This document shows, one piece after another, positions 7,743 to 17,396 of a DNA stretch of 64,000 nt (positions within the stretch are counted from its first letter, which is position 1; each line of letters starts with the position of its first letter). The notes beneath the pieces are model-generated. The model saw nothing but the letters and a program-made list of their open reading frames with translations. It was not told where the DNA came from and did not search any database. Origin of the DNA: Candidatus Hydrogenedentota bacterium (GTDB lineage: Bacteria > Hydrogenedentota > Hydrogenedentia > Hydrogenedentales > JAEUWI01); assembly GCA_019637335.1 (NCBI GenBank), contig JAHBVV010000003.1:62001-126000 (forward strand), read 5' to 3'. The position numbers and the translations under genes were made by a program.

Positions 7743-9920
7743 ATGAGCGGGAATGCGGTACGGCTTGAAGCCATATCAGAAATCATCAATCAGCAGCCGG
7801 TGGGACGGAGCATCCCCTTTACGGAGGTGCCCACCAGCAAAATCTTCGGTGAGAATACCTTCAGCCTCAGCGTGATGCAGAAGCGGCTCCCGAAGGACAT
7901 CTACAAGTCGGTAAAAAAGACGATCGAGACCGGCGCCAAGCTGGATCTCGGCACGGCGGACGCCGTGGCCGCCGAGATGAAGTCGTGGGCAATGGAAAAG
8001 GGCGCGACGCACTATGCGCACGTCTTTTATCCCCTGACCGGCCTGACGGCCGAGAAGCACGACTCCTTCTACGTGCCTGACGGCATGGGCGGGACGCTGG
8101 CGCAGTTTGAAGGCTCCTCGCTGATTCAGGGCGAGCCCGATGGATCGTCCTTCCCGAGCGGCGGCATCCGGCAGACCTTCGAGGCCCGCGGGTACACGAT
8201 CTGGGACGTGACCAGCCCGGCCTACATCCTCGAGAACCCGAACGGCACGACGCTCTGCATCCCCACGGCCTTCGTGTCGTGGACCGGCGAGGCGCTCGAC
8301 AAGAAGACGCCCGTGCTCCGGTCGATGCAGGCCCTGAACAAGCACGCGCAGCGCGTACTGAAGTTCTTCGGAACCGACGGGGCCTTCGTTTCGTCGACCG
8401 CCGGCGCGGAGCAGGAATACTTCCTGATCGACAAGAACTTCTTCTACGCGCGCCCGGACCTGCTGAACGCCGGCCGGACCCTGTTCGGCGCGGCCCCGCC
8501 GAAGGGACAGGAATTCGACGATCACTATTTTGGCGCCATTCCGGAGCGCGTGCTCGCGTGCATGTTCGAAGTGGAGCGCGAGTGCTTCAAGCTGGGTATA
8601 CCGGTGAAGACCCGCCACAACGAAGTGGCGCCCGGCCAGTATGAGATTGCGCCGATCTTCGAGTTCGCTAACGTCGCGACCGACCACCAGCAGCTCATCA
8701 TGGTGACGCTGCGCAAGATCGCCGAGAAGTACGGCATGATCTGCCTGCTCCACGAGAAGCCCTTCGCCGGGGTTAACGGCTCGGGCAAGCACCTGAACTT
8801 CTCCATGGGCTCCTCGGACGCGGGGAACCTGTTTGACCCGGGCGATACCCCCAAGGAGAACGCCCAGTTCCTGGTGTTCTGCGCCGCGATGATCCGCGCC
8901 GTGCACAACTGGGCTCCGCTGCTGCGCGCGGTGGTGGCGAGCGCGGCCAATGACCACCGCCTCGGCGCCAACGAAGCGCCGCCGGCCATCCTGTCGATTT
9001 TCCTCGGCGACGAACTGACCGAGATCTTCGAGTCCATCACCACGGGCAAGCCGATGAGCTCGCGCCAGGCGGTGATGCATGTTGGCGCCGATGTGCTTCC
9101 GGAAATCCCGCGGCACTCCGGCGACCGCAACCGCACAAGCCCCATGGCCTTCACGGGCAACCGCTTCGAGTTCCGCGCCGTGGGTTCCGGGCAGTCCATC
9201 GCGGGCCCGCTCGTCGCGCTCAACTCCATCATGGCGGAATCGCTCGATTATTGCGCCGGCAAGCTGGAGGCGGCGGACACGAGCACGCCGGAGAAGCTTG
9301 GCGCGGCGGTGGAAGCCATCGTGAAGGAGGTCTATTCCGAGTGCAAGAAGATCATCTTCAACGGCGACGGCTACTCGGAAGCCTGGCATGCCGAAGCGGC
9401 GAAGCGCGGCCTGCCGAACCTGAAGACGTCCGCCGACGCGCTGCCGACGCTGAAGACCAAAGAGGTGGCCGATCTCTTTGAGAAGTACAACGTGCTGTCC
9501 GCTCGCGAGACGGAAAGCCGCTACGAAGTCTACGCCGAGCAGTACATCAAGAGTATCAACGTGGAATCGAACCTGATGCTCGAGATCGGCAAGACGATGA
9601 TCTTCCCGGCGGCCATCCGTTACCAGGGCGAGCTGGCGACCAGCCTGGCCAACCTCAAGGACGTGGGCATCGAAACCGACGCCGACACGCTCACCTACAT
9701 CACCCGGCTCATCGCGGAGATGCAGGCGGCGATCAAGGCGCTGGAGGAAGCCAAGGCCGGCGAGCCGCACGAGCCGGCGGAGGAAGCGTGCAACTACTGC
9801 CGCGACATCATCATCCCCGCCATGGTCACCCTGCGGACCGTCGCCGACAAGCTGGAAGGCATCGTGGCCGACGATCTGTGGCCGCTTCCGACCTACCAGG
9901 AAATGCTGTTCGTGCGCTAG
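7743..9920 (+). CDS. glnN: Glutamine synthetase type III
   Basis: ATP-dependent synthesis of glutamine from glutamate and ammonia in the cytoplasm. ATG 7743 gives 725 residues, the normal length for GSIII, which is far longer than GSI or GSII. The start [14 protein letters not shown] fits family members; the frame is open further upstream but without a better start. Typical GSIII segments are present: [46 protein letters not shown], and [12 protein letters not shown]. The gene is a single unit between a candidate sigma-54 promoter and a strong terminator, suggesting nitrogen-controlled expression. No other GS gene is present in the window. Confidence 0.95.
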   Translation: MSGNAVRLEAISEIINQQPVGRSIPFTEVPTSKIFGENTFSLSVMQKRLPKDIYKSVKKTIETGAKLDLGTADAVAAEMKSWAMEKGATHYAHVFYPLTGLTAEKHDSFYVPDGMGGTLAQFEGSSLIQGEPDGSSFPSGGIRQTFEARGYTIWDVTSPAYILENPNGTTLCIPTAFVSWTGEALDKKTPVLRSMQALNKHAQRVLKFFGTDGAFVSSTAGAEQEYFLIDKNFFYARPDLLNAGRTLFGAAPPKGQEFDDHYFGAIPERVLACMFEVERECFKLGIPVKTRHNEVAPGQYEIAPIFEFANVATDHQQLIMVTLRKIAEKYGMICLLHEKPFAGVNGSGKHLNFSMGSSDAGNLFDPGDTPKENAQFLVFCAAMIRAVHNWAPLLRAVVASAANDHRLGANEAPPAILSIFLGDELTEIFESITTGKPMSSRQAVMHVGADVLPEIPRHSGDRNRTSPMAFTGNRFEFRAVGSGQSIAGPLVALNSIMAESLDYCAGKLEAADTSTPEKLGAAVEAIVKEVYSECKKIIFNGDGYSEAWHAEAAKRGLPNLKTSADALPTLKTKEVADLFEKYNVLSARETESRYEVYAEQYIKSINVESNLMLEIGKTMIFPAAIRYQGELATSLANLKDVGIETDADTLTYITRLIAEMQAAIKALEEAKAGEPHEPAEEACNYCRDIIIPAMVTLRTVADKLEGIVADDLWPLPTYQEMLFVR

Positions 9921-9946
9921 TCGCCCGAGCAGAACCCAACTGAACC

Positions 9947-9982
9947 GGGGCCCGCGGATACCTCCCGCGGGCCCCTTTTCTT
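9947..9982 (+). terminator. Rho-independent terminator after glnN
   Basis: A perfect 11-bp stem GGGGCCCGCGG / CCGCGGGCCCC with a short loop is followed by TTTTCTT, 26 bases past the glutamine synthetase stop codon. Confidence 0.9.
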
Positions 9983-10192
9983 CTTTCGCGGCGCGCGTGT
10001 GCTGTCTGAATCGAAATAGTCAGCCGAGACAGGGGAGTAACAATTAACCCCAGGCGAATTGAATCAACATTGGTGCTGAACGAACGCTTGCTATGCTGCC
10101 GTCATTGGAGCCAGGTTTCCGATGCGCACAGGTTGCCTTCGGTATTGGCTTATTGGTGGTCACTTCAATCGTGCGAAGTGGGAGGAATGATA

Positions 10193-11206
10193 ATGCTGGA
10201 AGAGCGACGTGGATTCACCCTGATTGAGTTGTTGGTTGTAATCGCCATTATCGGCATCCTCGCGGCCATCCTTCTGCCCGCGCTGGCCCGCGCCCGCGAA
10301 GCAGCACGGAGGGCCAGTTGTCAGAACAATTTGAAGCAGTTCGGTTTGATTTTCAAAATGTATGCAAGCGAATCAAAGGGCGAGAAATTCCCTCCCACCC
10401 AGGGGCTGGCAACCTACTTTACCGACATTGATCCCAATGTGGGCCCGGTGGACGCCGCAGTGTACAATGCTATCCGCCGTGGGTGCAACATGCAGGACGA
10501 ACCAGAATTCTCGCCAAATACACAGGAAATCTATCCGGAGTATGTAACAGATTGGAACGTATACCGCTGCCCCTCCGATGCCGATGCCAGTGAAACTGTG
10601 GAGAATCACCTTGCTATCATCAATTCTTTTCACGACACCACCGGCGCACCCTGCCCATTCCCTGGTTACGCGGACAATCCTGGTGATAGTTATATCTATC
10701 AGGGCTGGATTATTGATCAGGCGGATGCGGACGACATCTTGGCCCCAATTACAATTCGAGGTGTTCCGGCCCAGGTGTCCGCGCAGCTCTTGACCGCTAT
10801 CGGCGTGTTGCAGGCCCTCGGCGCGTTGGCCAGCCACAATTCCCTTCCCGCAAATCCGGCCGGGGCGCGCGCGGCCCTGGACAACAATATCAACGTGGGC
10901 GCGCCCCTGGGCACGGCAGGCGGCTCCGCAGTTCTGCGAGTGCGAGAAGGGGTCGAGCGCTTCCTGATTACGGACATTAACAATCCCGGGGCTTCGGCGA
11001 AGGCGCAGTCGGAAATCGTTATCATGAACGACGTCATCAGCGCGGGCGTGAACGACGGCGGCGCCTCCTTCAACCACGTGCCGGGTGGGGTAAATGTCCT
11101 CTATATGGATGGGCACGTAACCTTTCAGAAGTATGCTGAAGACGGGAAATTCCCCTCCAACGGCCCGAATGCTAAATTGGCGCATTTTTTCGTTGTAGGT
11201 CCCTGA
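10193..11206 (+). CDS. DUF1559-type protein with prepilin N-terminus
   Basis: The ATG at 10193 is preferred over 10187 because GGAGGA directly abuts the latter. The N-terminus, [20 protein letters not shown], is a type II/IV prepilin cleavage-methylation signal cut after Gly and followed by the hydrophobic helix. After it, [25 protein letters not shown] is the usual start of DUF1559 proteins. Near the C-terminus, [17 protein letters not shown] resembles the processing-associated H-X9-DG motif, here with ten residues between His and DG. These proteins are abundant in Planctomycetes, Lentisphaerae and Hydrogenedentes; their role in pseudopili or surface structures is unproven. About 337 residues. 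Confidence 0.9.
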   Translation: MLEERRGFTLIELLVVIAIIGILAAILLPALARAREAARRASCQNNLKQFGLIFKMYASESKGEKFPPTQGLATYFTDIDPNVGPVDAAVYNAIRRGCNMQDEPEFSPNTQEIYPEYVTDWNVYRCPSDADASETVENHLAIINSFHDTTGAPCPFPGYADNPGDSYIYQGWIIDQADADDILAPITIRGVPAQVSAQLLTAIGVLQALGALASHNSLPANPAGARAALDNNINVGAPLGTAGGSAVLRVREGVERFLITDINNPGASAKAQSEIVIMNDVISAGVNDGGASFNHVPGGVNVLYMDGHVTFQKYAEDGKFPSNGPNAKLAHFFVVGP

Positions 11207-11484
11207 TTGCCAGAGTAGAATGATTCCGTACACTCCGATGTCACAATATGCGGGGATCGCCGCTGGCGGTCCTCGTGTTCTCTTTGTGCCGGTCCTGCCG
11301 CCAGGCGAGAATACCTTCGTGATCGGACCTGGCCGAGGGTGGAGCCGCGCCATATCAGGCATTTAGATGCCCCACGCGACGAACTAGCTGACAAACTGCA
11401 AAGCCGTGGCCGAAAATGCTATATTCTCTCCGTTGGCGGCGTACCCTTGAGTTTGTCATTCGCCGGTCTATCCAGGAGATTCCC

Positions 11485-12000
11485 GTGAAGCGTTTGCTGT
11501 CGCTAATTGTGGTGTTGTCGTTTGCCGGTTGCCAGGGCCAGGGCGGCCAGACGGTCATGGAAACCGTGATGAGCGATTTCGGCCTGAAGGAGAAGCCGGA
11601 AGGCTACGTGTCCGGATCCGATAAGGTCTACGAGCGCCTGAACGAAATCGGCGAGGTGGAGATGAAGCGGATGAACCAGGCCGAGCGTCTGGGCGCGGTG
11701 AAGGTCGAGGAAGACGGGCTGCGGGTCAATTATTACAAGGAAGTGAAGGAGTACATCTCCTACTATCCCCTGGACGCCTCGGCGACCTCGCGCGCGGCGG
11801 ATCGCGACCGCGGCTACGTGGGCTACCTGGAGTACCGCTACCGGATCCTCCAGGGGCCGCGCAAGCCCACCCGCCCGGAGGCCCAGGCGGAATCCGCGAC
11901 GATCACCACCGGCCAGGAAGGGAGCGAGACCTTCCGCTACCGATTCAACGCCGCGGGCGGCTGGGACGGCGGCAAGGGCGAGCGGACGCGATCGAATTAA
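11485..12000 (+). CDS. Lipoprotein of unknown function
   Basis: GTG 11485 with ribosome site AGGAG gives 171 residues. The N-terminus KRLLSLIVVLSFAGC is a lipoprotein signal, with acylation expected on the Cys. The mature part is short, charged and rich in Tyr (YYKEVKEYISYYPLDA, YVGYLEYRYRI), ending in a polar tail. No family is recognised. Its stop codon overlaps the stop of the convergent TerB-like gene. Confidence 0.7.
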   Translation: MKRLLSLIVVLSFAGCQGQGGQTVMETVMSDFGLKEKPEGYVSGSDKVYERLNEIGEVEMKRMNQAERLGAVKVEEDGLRVNYYKEVKEYISYYPLDASATSRAADRDRGYVGYLEYRYRILQGPRKPTRPEAQAESATITTGQEGSETFRYRFNAAGGWDGGKGERTRSN

Positions 12001-12464
12001 TCCGCGGGTCTGTTTCCGCGGATTTCGTTCAGCACCCGCATCTTAGCCTCGATCATGGTCGGGTGATTCAGGTTCAGCAGGTTGCGCAACTTTGCCGCCA
12101 GGTGATCCTCGTGGCCGCTCAATTCGTTGTCGGAGTAGAAGATCCGCCAGACCTCCTCGAGGATCTCCACCTTCTCCTCCACCGAGTAGGCCGCGTTGAT
12201 TTCGCGCGTAAACCGGAAGAGGTCCGAGCTTTCGCCGCGCGCGTCAATCGCCAGCTGGAGAAGCTCCTCGGCCTCCTCCGCGCTCATTTCAAAGCGTTCC
12301 CGGAGCACCTTGAGGATGTGGCGCCGCTCGTCCTCGGTGAAGTTGTCGTCGGCGCGCGCGGCCTCCACCAGGATGACGCAGGTCGCCAGGTGGCGCGCCT
12401 CCACGCTGTGCTCTTCCTCCGGCGGGGCTTCGCCCCCGAAAAACGCCGCAAGCCGTTTGATCAT
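11997..12464 (-). CDS. TerB-like protein
   Basis: ATG 12464 gives 155 residues that look wholly helical. The segment HLATCVILVEAARADDNFTEDERRHILKVLRERF is the TerB signature: an acidic, metal-binding helical repeat. A second half, VEEKVEILEEVWRIFYSDNELSGHEDHLAAKLRNLLNL, repeats the pattern and ends as TerB proteins do. TerB domains occur in tellurite-resistance and stress-response systems and probably bind divalent metal at the inner membrane; stand-alone copies like this are of unknown role. No other ter genes are nearby. Confidence 0.85.
   Translation of the reverse strand: MIKRLAAFFGGEAPPEEEHSVEARHLATCVILVEAARADDNFTEDERRHILKVLRERFEMSAEEAEELLQLAIDARGESSDLFRFTREINAAYSVEEKVEILEEVWRIFYSDNELSGHEDHLAAKLRNLLNLNHPTMIEAKMRVLNEIRGNRPAD
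11999..12025. terminator. Possible bidirectional terminator between convergent genes
   Basis: A perfect 9-bp stem AATCCGCGG / CCGCGGATT with an 8-base loop lies at the meeting point of two convergent genes, inside the last codons of the TerB-like gene. It lacks a long T run in either direction. Confidence 0.45.
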
Positions 12465-12549
12465 CGATCTATATCCTTCTGGCCACTGTCCAGACTTCCC
12501 GGAAAGCTTAGCACGGTCGCAGGCCCGTGCGCAGCCCCTGGAATCAGTT

Positions 12550-14058
12550 TCATTCCGGCAGCCCGGTCGCAGCCAGTACGCCGATGGCGGCGCATTCGGG
12601 GTCAAGCCCGCGCAGCCGCAGGGTCTGGCGCCATACATCGCCCGCGTTCCACGCCGCCGGCGGGGCCGGATCGTCGAGGTGGAGGGTGATCGCGCTGTCC
12701 GGCGCGAGCCATTCCGGGCAATGGGCCTCGGACCGCTGGAAAACCGAAAACGGCGCCGCCGAGATAGCCAGCGGGCCGTCGCTCCACGCCAGAAGCCCGT
12801 AGCCCTCGCGGTCGCGCAGCGCGGCCCAGGCCGTTCCGCCACCCGGTGCGCCGCCCTGGCTTAAATGGTCGAAGCACGGCAGGGCCCGCACCTCCATGCC
12901 CGCGCGGCCGGGCGCGGGCAACGGCGATCGCGCGGTCAACGTCTGCTCCAGCAGCACTTCGCCATTTCCGAACACCGTGTAGCGCCGATCCACGTCAAAG
13001 AGCACGTCGCTGTTGCGCCGGATAATCATCGCCTGAAACTCAAGGGTGACCGCATGCGGCGACCCCTGAAACGCTTCCATCGCGGTTGTGCCGAGGAGGT
13101 TTTCCGCATAGCCGGCGTCGGCCCAGTTGCGGTGAAGCGGCGTTTCGTCGCCGCACGGCGCGCATTCCGCAAGCGGCAGCGGCTTCCAGAACTGGTGCAC
13201 CGGGCCCAGCTCGATCAGGTCCATATCGCCCACGCGCCAGGTCACGATCGTCGCGGACGGCAGGTCAATCTCGATATAGAAGCCCTCGCCCGTGAATTGG
13301 CCCACGTTGTCCTGCTCGTGAATCTTGATGGGCGGCAACTCCAGCAGTCGCGGGCCGGGCTGAGGTTGGACGGGAGCGGAGTCATGCGGCATTTGAACGA
13401 GCGGGGGAGGGGTGCTCGGTCTGGCGGGTTCCATCGCGTCGAAACATGCCCGGGCCGCACAACCGCCGGAATCGGCGTCCGCGCTCGCCAGCTCGCCAAT
13501 CCCCCCGGCGATCTCCGCGTAGAATCGGACCTCCGCCACCGCGCCACGGCCCCGCGCGCCGGTGAAGGGATCGAATCCCAGCGCCACGGCGCCTGGCGCA
13601 TAGCGAATCGCGCCGGAGGCGGGCGCGGATGCAATCACGGCGCCGTCCACGGCCAGACACATCTCCGCGCCGGTGTATGCGGCAACCACGGTGCGCCAGC
13701 CGCCATACCAGTCCGCCGGCACAGGCGTCGTGAGGGTGTGGAGGGTATCGAGGCGCAACTGAAAGCAGAGGTGATCGGGATCGGGCTGGTAAATCCGGTA
13801 CTGATCGTGGCCCTTGGAAACTAAGGGATTGTATGCCTCGGTGGCTTGGGGACAGATCCGGAGGACGATGCCGATCTGCTCGCCCGTGATGGACAACGCG
13901 CGCGCGGGGGCGAACACCGCGGCCCCCAGCCGCAGCGCGGCGACGCCCTCCACCATTTCCGATGGGCCGGAACAATGCACCGCGATGCCGTGGACCGTAT
14001 CCCGGGTCAGGTGGGTAAAATCTCCGGGTTCCGGGGCGTTCGAAGGGCTCACGGGCAA
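12550..14058 (-). CDS. LamG-like domain joined to a beta-galactosidase small-chain-like domain
   Basis: A 502-residue protein without a signal peptide. Residues about 20-200 resemble a LamG/concanavalin jelly roll (PADWYGGWRTVVAAYTGAEM, ALGFDPF, AEVRFY). Residues about 240-500 resemble the C-terminal beta-sandwich of GH2 beta-galactosidases: TWRVGDMDLIELGPVHQFWK corresponds to the block ending in FWRAPTDND of that domain, then NWADAGY. The catalytic barrel of GH2 is absent, so galactosidase activity is not expected. It may bind sugar or be a relic of a larger enzyme. The ATG and length are plausible for an intact gene. It follows the amine oxidase gene by about 100 bases on the same strand. 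Confidence 0.55.
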   Translation of the reverse strand: MPVSPSNAPEPGDFTHLTRDTVHGIAVHCSGPSEMVEGVAALRLGAAVFAPARALSITGEQIGIVLRICPQATEAYNPLVSKGHDQYRIYQPDPDHLCFQLRLDTLHTLTTPVPADWYGGWRTVVAAYTGAEMCLAVDGAVIASAPASGAIRYAPGAVALGFDPFTGARGRGAVAEVRFYAEIAGGIGELASADADSGGCAARACFDAMEPARPSTPPPLVQMPHDSAPVQPQPGPRLLELPPIKIHEQDNVGQFTGEGFYIEIDLPSATIVTWRVGDMDLIELGPVHQFWKPLPLAECAPCGDETPLHRNWADAGYAENLLGTTAMEAFQGSPHAVTLEFQAMIIRRNSDVLFDVDRRYTVFGNGEVLLEQTLTARSPLPAPGRAGMEVRALPCFDHLSQGGAPGGGTAWAALRDREGYGLLAWSDGPLAISAAPFSVFQRSEAHCPEWLAPDSAITLHLDDPAPPAAWNAGDVWRQTLRLRGLDPECAAIGVLAATGLPE

Positions 14059-14160
14059 ACTCCTGGCGGGTTGGTCGCGGTGTGTTGGTGCGTGAGCGCC
14101 GTATTGTAGCGGAAACCGGCGCGGGAGGGACAGCTGCGACGCGATACCTGCGCCCCGGCC

Positions 14161-15285
14161 CTACGTCCGGAAACGATCGAGGCTCAGAAAACCCACGGGG
14201 GCCTCCGTGGCGCCGCGCGCGCAGAAATCGGCGAGTATCGATCCAATTGCCGCCGCAAACTTGAACCCGTGGCCGCTGAATCCCGCCGCGATGAACACGT
14301 TGGCGTGGTTCGGATGGCGATCGACAATAAAGTCGGAATCCGGCGTCATGGTGTAAATGCAGGCGTTGCCGGTCCAATTCCCCGCGTCCACGCCGTGGAG
14401 ATAGCCCTCGCTGAACCTGCGGATCGCTCGGACATCGTCCTCCGTAATGGCGCGATCCACCCGGGCGGGATCGGATAGCAAGTCGCCCGCGCGGTGTTCC
14501 GCCACCTTCACCCCACGCTCGTCCAGCTGCGGAAAGCCATAGAAGAAGCCGTGTTCCGTCTGCATCGCGAAAACCGGTGCGCCCGCATCCCGCTGGTGCG
14601 CCGGCGATGCCTCGGGGAACCACGCGGTCACGACCCGGTGCGCGCTCAGGGGCAAGCCCAGATCGCTCAGCATCTCGCCCGCCCAGGGGCCCGCCGCGAT
14701 CACGAGGTTGCGGGCGGTATACTGCCCCAGGTTGGTGAACACACGAACCTCATTGTCCGAGGCCTCCCACGACAGCACCGCCTCCCGATCGCGCAGGACC
14801 GCGCCGGCCGCCCGCGCCCCATCCAGGTGTGCGCGCACGCAATGCTCGACACGCAAATAGCCGCCCAGCGGATCGAAGAGCACCGCCATGTCCGGATCGG
14901 GTTGAAGTCCCGGATAGCGGGCTGCTGCGGCGTCCGCATCAAGCTCTTCCAGCGGCAGGCCATGCTCGGCGGCCGCGCGGCGTGTACCGGCGATCACGGC
15001 GTCCTCGTCCCGTCCGGCGAGCACAATCCCGCAGAGGTTCCATATTTCCTCACTGGATCCGCCGGCCAGGGCTTCCCAATGGGCGTAGGCGAGCTTCAAC
15101 AGCGGCACATAGTCCGGGTGTTCGAAATAGGCTTGACGGATGATGCGCGACTGTCCGTGGGAGCTGCCCTGGGCGTGAACCAGGGGATACTGCTCCAGCC
15201 CGAGCACGGACTGGCCGCGCCGCGCCAGGTGATACGCGGCGGCCGACCCCATGCCGCCCAGTCCAAGCACAATCGCATCGTACAT
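14161..15285 (-). CDS. Monomeric sarcosine oxidase/N-methyltryptophan oxidase-type flavoenzyme
   Basis: A 374-residue FAD-dependent amine oxidase. The N-terminal dinucleotide-binding fold is YDAIVLGLGGMGSAAAYHLARRG, followed by LEQYPLVHAQGSSHGQSRIIRQAYFEHPDY, diagnostic for the MSOX/MTOX family. The C-terminal FAD contact SGHGFKFAAAIGSILADF is present, but the covalent-flavin cysteine usually found in this family (C-x-Y-T-x-T-P-D) appears as ACIYTMTPDSDF, so it is retained. It would oxidise N-methyl amino acids with oxygen, giving peroxide. It starts 7 bases after the two-TM gene, so may be co-transcribed with the toxin-antitoxin-like pair. Confidence 0.9.
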   Translation of the reverse strand: MYDAIVLGLGGMGSAAAYHLARRGQSVLGLEQYPLVHAQGSSHGQSRIIRQAYFEHPDYVPLLKLAYAHWEALAGGSSEEIWNLCGIVLAGRDEDAVIAGTRRAAAEHGLPLEELDADAAAARYPGLQPDPDMAVLFDPLGGYLRVEHCVRAHLDGARAAGAVLRDREAVLSWEASDNEVRVFTNLGQYTARNLVIAAGPWAGEMLSDLGLPLSAHRVVTAWFPEASPAHQRDAGAPVFAMQTEHGFFYGFPQLDERGVKVAEHRAGDLLSDPARVDRAITEDDVRAIRRFSEGYLHGVDAGNWTGNACIYTMTPDSDFIVDRHPNHANVFIAAGFSGHGFKFAAAIGSILADFCARGATEAPVGFLSLDRFRT

Positions 15286-15292
15286 ACGACGC

Positions 15293-15682
15293 TTACCGGG
15301 CGCTTCCGTCGGCGCTGGCTCCGCGCGAGAAGAGATAATTCACAACCACGATGAATAGTCCAAGCACATTAATGGTGGTTCCAGAGATGAGCGTCACAAG
15401 CACCGTATCCGAGAGCGTGAAGGCGGCGCAAAGCCCCTGCAGGATGATAACCACATAGATTGCGCCGAGCCAGACTGCGATCAATCGGTAGATCTTCCCC
15501 GCGTACTCTTTGCGTGCTTGTATATCCTGCCGGAAACTCTCGAGTTCCGCGAGCTCTCGCTGGGCGGCCAGATCGTAGGATGTGGCTTCGGCGCGTGCCA
15601 GCGGATCGTCCAGCGGCGGCGGGCTGAGTTTGCTGCCTATATTCTCCAACAGGTTTTCGGCATCGTCCATATCAGGCGGCAT
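15293..15682 (-). CDS. Small two-TM protein paired with the Panacea gene (candidate membrane toxin)
   Basis: A 129-residue protein: about 55 polar residues rich in Glu/Arg/Lys that may coil, then two membrane segments (about 67-88 IYRLIAVWLGAIYVVIILQG and about 92-118 VLVTLISGTTINVLGLFIVV), and a short tail. No enzyme motif is visible. Its start overlaps the end of the Panacea gene by 11 bases, the close coupling typical of toxin-antitoxin pairs. Membrane-acting proteins are among the known partners of Panacea antitoxins, so a toxin role is reasonable inference but unproven. A second possible start is the ATG at 15670. Confidence 0.6.
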   Translation of the reverse strand: MPPDMDDAENLLENIGSKLSPPPLDDPLARAEATSYDLAAQRELAELESFRQDIQARKEYAGKIYRLIAVWLGAIYVVIILQGLCAAFTLSDTVLVTLISGTTINVLGLFIVVVNYLFSRGASADGSAR

Positions 15683-16187
15683 CCTGAATTTGCGACTGGA
15701 AATGCTCTCGAATTTTATCGTCCGGTATTATGCAATGCGATGGGATTTGCCCCCGATGTTCCATCTCAATGTCCTTCCAGGGAGTACCGTCGCGGTGGCA
15801 GAGATTGGAGAGCTGAAGCGCGGTGTATCCGCCGTACACTTGCCAGATCCGCTCGATAAGGCGCTTGGCGAATTTGGCGCCGGCATCATCGGGCAATCGT
15901 GGAACGTCAATGGCGATCTTCCCACTGGAGCTTTGAATCGGTACGGCCGCCTCGCGCGCGATTCGCTCGTTCCCGAAGTGCTTAAAGGCTTCGTAGACCA
16001 GCGGTTGGACGGGACCATACCGCCAGGCTTGAACACCACCCCGAACGAGCGGTTTTCCGGTAATCGCGAGATGCCAGCCATGCGCGAAGTAGATGAGCTT
16101 CTGCATTTTCAGGTTGGACACGGTCTGATCAGATTCTCGATCTGCGATTTCGAGAAAGTAATTTGCAACAGCCAGCGGATCGTACAT
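15672..16187 (-). CDS. Panacea-domain (DUF4065/SocA-like) antitoxin-type protein
   Basis: ATG 16187 (ribosome site GAGG) gives 171 residues; a GTG at 16211 is an alternative. The protein carries the Panacea signature in order: VSNLKMQKLIYFAHGWHLA, TGKPLVRGGVQAWRYGPVQP, VYEAFKHFG, and a C-terminal WKDIEMEHRGQIPSHCIIPDDKIREHF. Panacea (DUF4065, GepA, SocA) is a promiscuous antitoxin domain that neutralises unrelated toxins by direct binding or by feeding them to proteases. The overlapping downstream two-TM gene is the probable partner. Confidence 0.88.
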   Translation of the reverse strand: MYDPLAVANYFLEIADRESDQTVSNLKMQKLIYFAHGWHLAITGKPLVRGGVQAWRYGPVQPLVYEAFKHFGNERIAREAAVPIQSSSGKIAIDVPRLPDDAGAKFAKRLIERIWQVYGGYTALQLSNLCHRDGTPWKDIEMEHRGQIPSHCIIPDDKIREHFQSQIQDAA

Positions 16188-16274
16188 GTTTCGTCGCCTC
16201 TTGTTCGTCACGCCGTCCCAGTGCGCAAGCTTCTATTATGCCCGGAAAAGCCGGTGAATTCTACAATCCCGGGG

Positions 16275-17396
16275 CTAAATCCTGACGAACATCTTCTTCT
16301 TATACATCCAGTAGAGCGGCGCCCAGAGCAACAGGAAGGCCCCCGCCGCGCGAAGCAGGTCGCCGGAGACGCCGAGCCGATCCGGGCCGGAAAACAGCAC
16401 CGCGCTGATGTCGCCGAAACGGATGAAGTTGGGCGCCATGTAGGCCACAATCGCGTTCGCCCCCAGCACCACGAAGGGGAACGCCCACTTGCGGTAGCCG
16501 CGCAGGTCGATGAGGAAATAGAACAGGCCGAGCAGCAGACAGCACCAGCCGGCGGTCCAGACCACCATCGAGGGCGTCCAGATATACTTGATGACCGGGT
16601 GAAACAGGTTCCAGACCTCGCCGATAAGCACCAGCGCGACACCGGCGGCAATCAGGCGCGCGAGCCGGGCCCCGCCGGAAATCTCCGAGCGCAACACGTG
16701 GCCCGAGAGGATGCCGAAAAGGACTGTCGCGGCGAAACCGAGGCTGCTAAGCACCCAGGTGTAGGCCTTGCCGTCGCTGAACTGCCGGAGCACCATGTCG
16801 TCCACATAGAGCGCGATGTTGGCGTCTTTTTCCAGCACGCCCGCCGCGTGTCCCGGTACCGGTGCGAAGGCCAGCAGCCCCCAGAAGCCGATCAGGAGCG
16901 CGGCGGTCGCGATGCACTGCCCGCGCACGCCGGTATTGAGCATGATGACGCCGCCGATGGCGTAGCCCGCCGCGATCGCCTGGAGCGTGTTGCAGTAGAT
17001 GTGGAGTTGCGCCAGGTCGAAGCGGAGCAGATTCCCCTGCGCTGCCATGCCCAGCACGAAGAGAATCGCCGTGCGGCTGGCGATTTTGCGGTAGATGGCG
17101 CCCTTCGCGTCCCCGCGCTCGAGCCGCCGGGAGAAGGAAAACGGCATGGCCGCGCCTACGATGAACAGAAAGAGCGGCATGATCAGATCGTAGAACACCA
17201 GGCGCTCCCCCCACGGCGCGTGGTGGAGCTGGTGGTCGAGCGCGGCCTGCACCCCCGGGAACTTCAGGAACAGCAGGCCCGTCGCCGCGAGAAACAGCTT
17301 GTCGCCGCCCGTGATCCAGAACATGTCAAAGCCGCGCAGGGCGTCAATCGCCAGAATGCGCTCGGGGGCGTCTTTTTCCGTGGCGGGCGTGCTCAT
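16275..17396 (-). CDS. DUF5009/HGSNAT-like membrane acyltransferase
   Basis: A 373-residue polytopic inner-membrane protein with roughly ten hydrophobic segments. The opening RILAIDALRGFDMFWITGG and YDLIMPLFLFIVGAAMPFSFSRR are diagnostic of the family related to heparan-alpha-glucosaminide N-acetyltransferase (NagX/DUF5009). These proteins are believed to pass acetyl groups to amino sugars across the membrane. The gene overlaps the upstream rhamnogalacturonan-esterase-like gene by four bases, so the two are translationally coupled, and it sits in a three-gene run concerned with acetylated sugars. Confidence 0.88.
   Translation of the reverse strand: MSTPATEKDAPERILAIDALRGFDMFWITGGDKLFLAATGLLFLKFPGVQAALDHQLHHAPWGERLVFYDLIMPLFLFIVGAAMPFSFSRRLERGDAKGAIYRKIASRTAILFVLGMAAQGNLLRFDLAQLHIYCNTLQAIAAGYAIGGVIMLNTGVRGQCIATAALLIGFWGLLAFAPVPGHAAGVLEKDANIALYVDDMVLRQFSDGKAYTWVLSSLGFAATVLFGILSGHVLRSEISGGARLARLIAAGVALVLIGEVWNLFHPVIKYIWTPSMVVWTAGWCCLLLGLFYFLIDLRGYRKWAFPFVVLGANAIVAYMAPNFIRFGDISAVLFSGPDRLGVSGDLLRAAGAFLLLWAPLYWMYKKKMFVRI

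Noticed and set aside
10070-10192. N-terminal extension of the DUF1559 protein from an upstream start
   Set aside because: It would place about 40 residues before the prepilin signal, which must be close to the N-terminus; GGAGGA supports ATG 10193.
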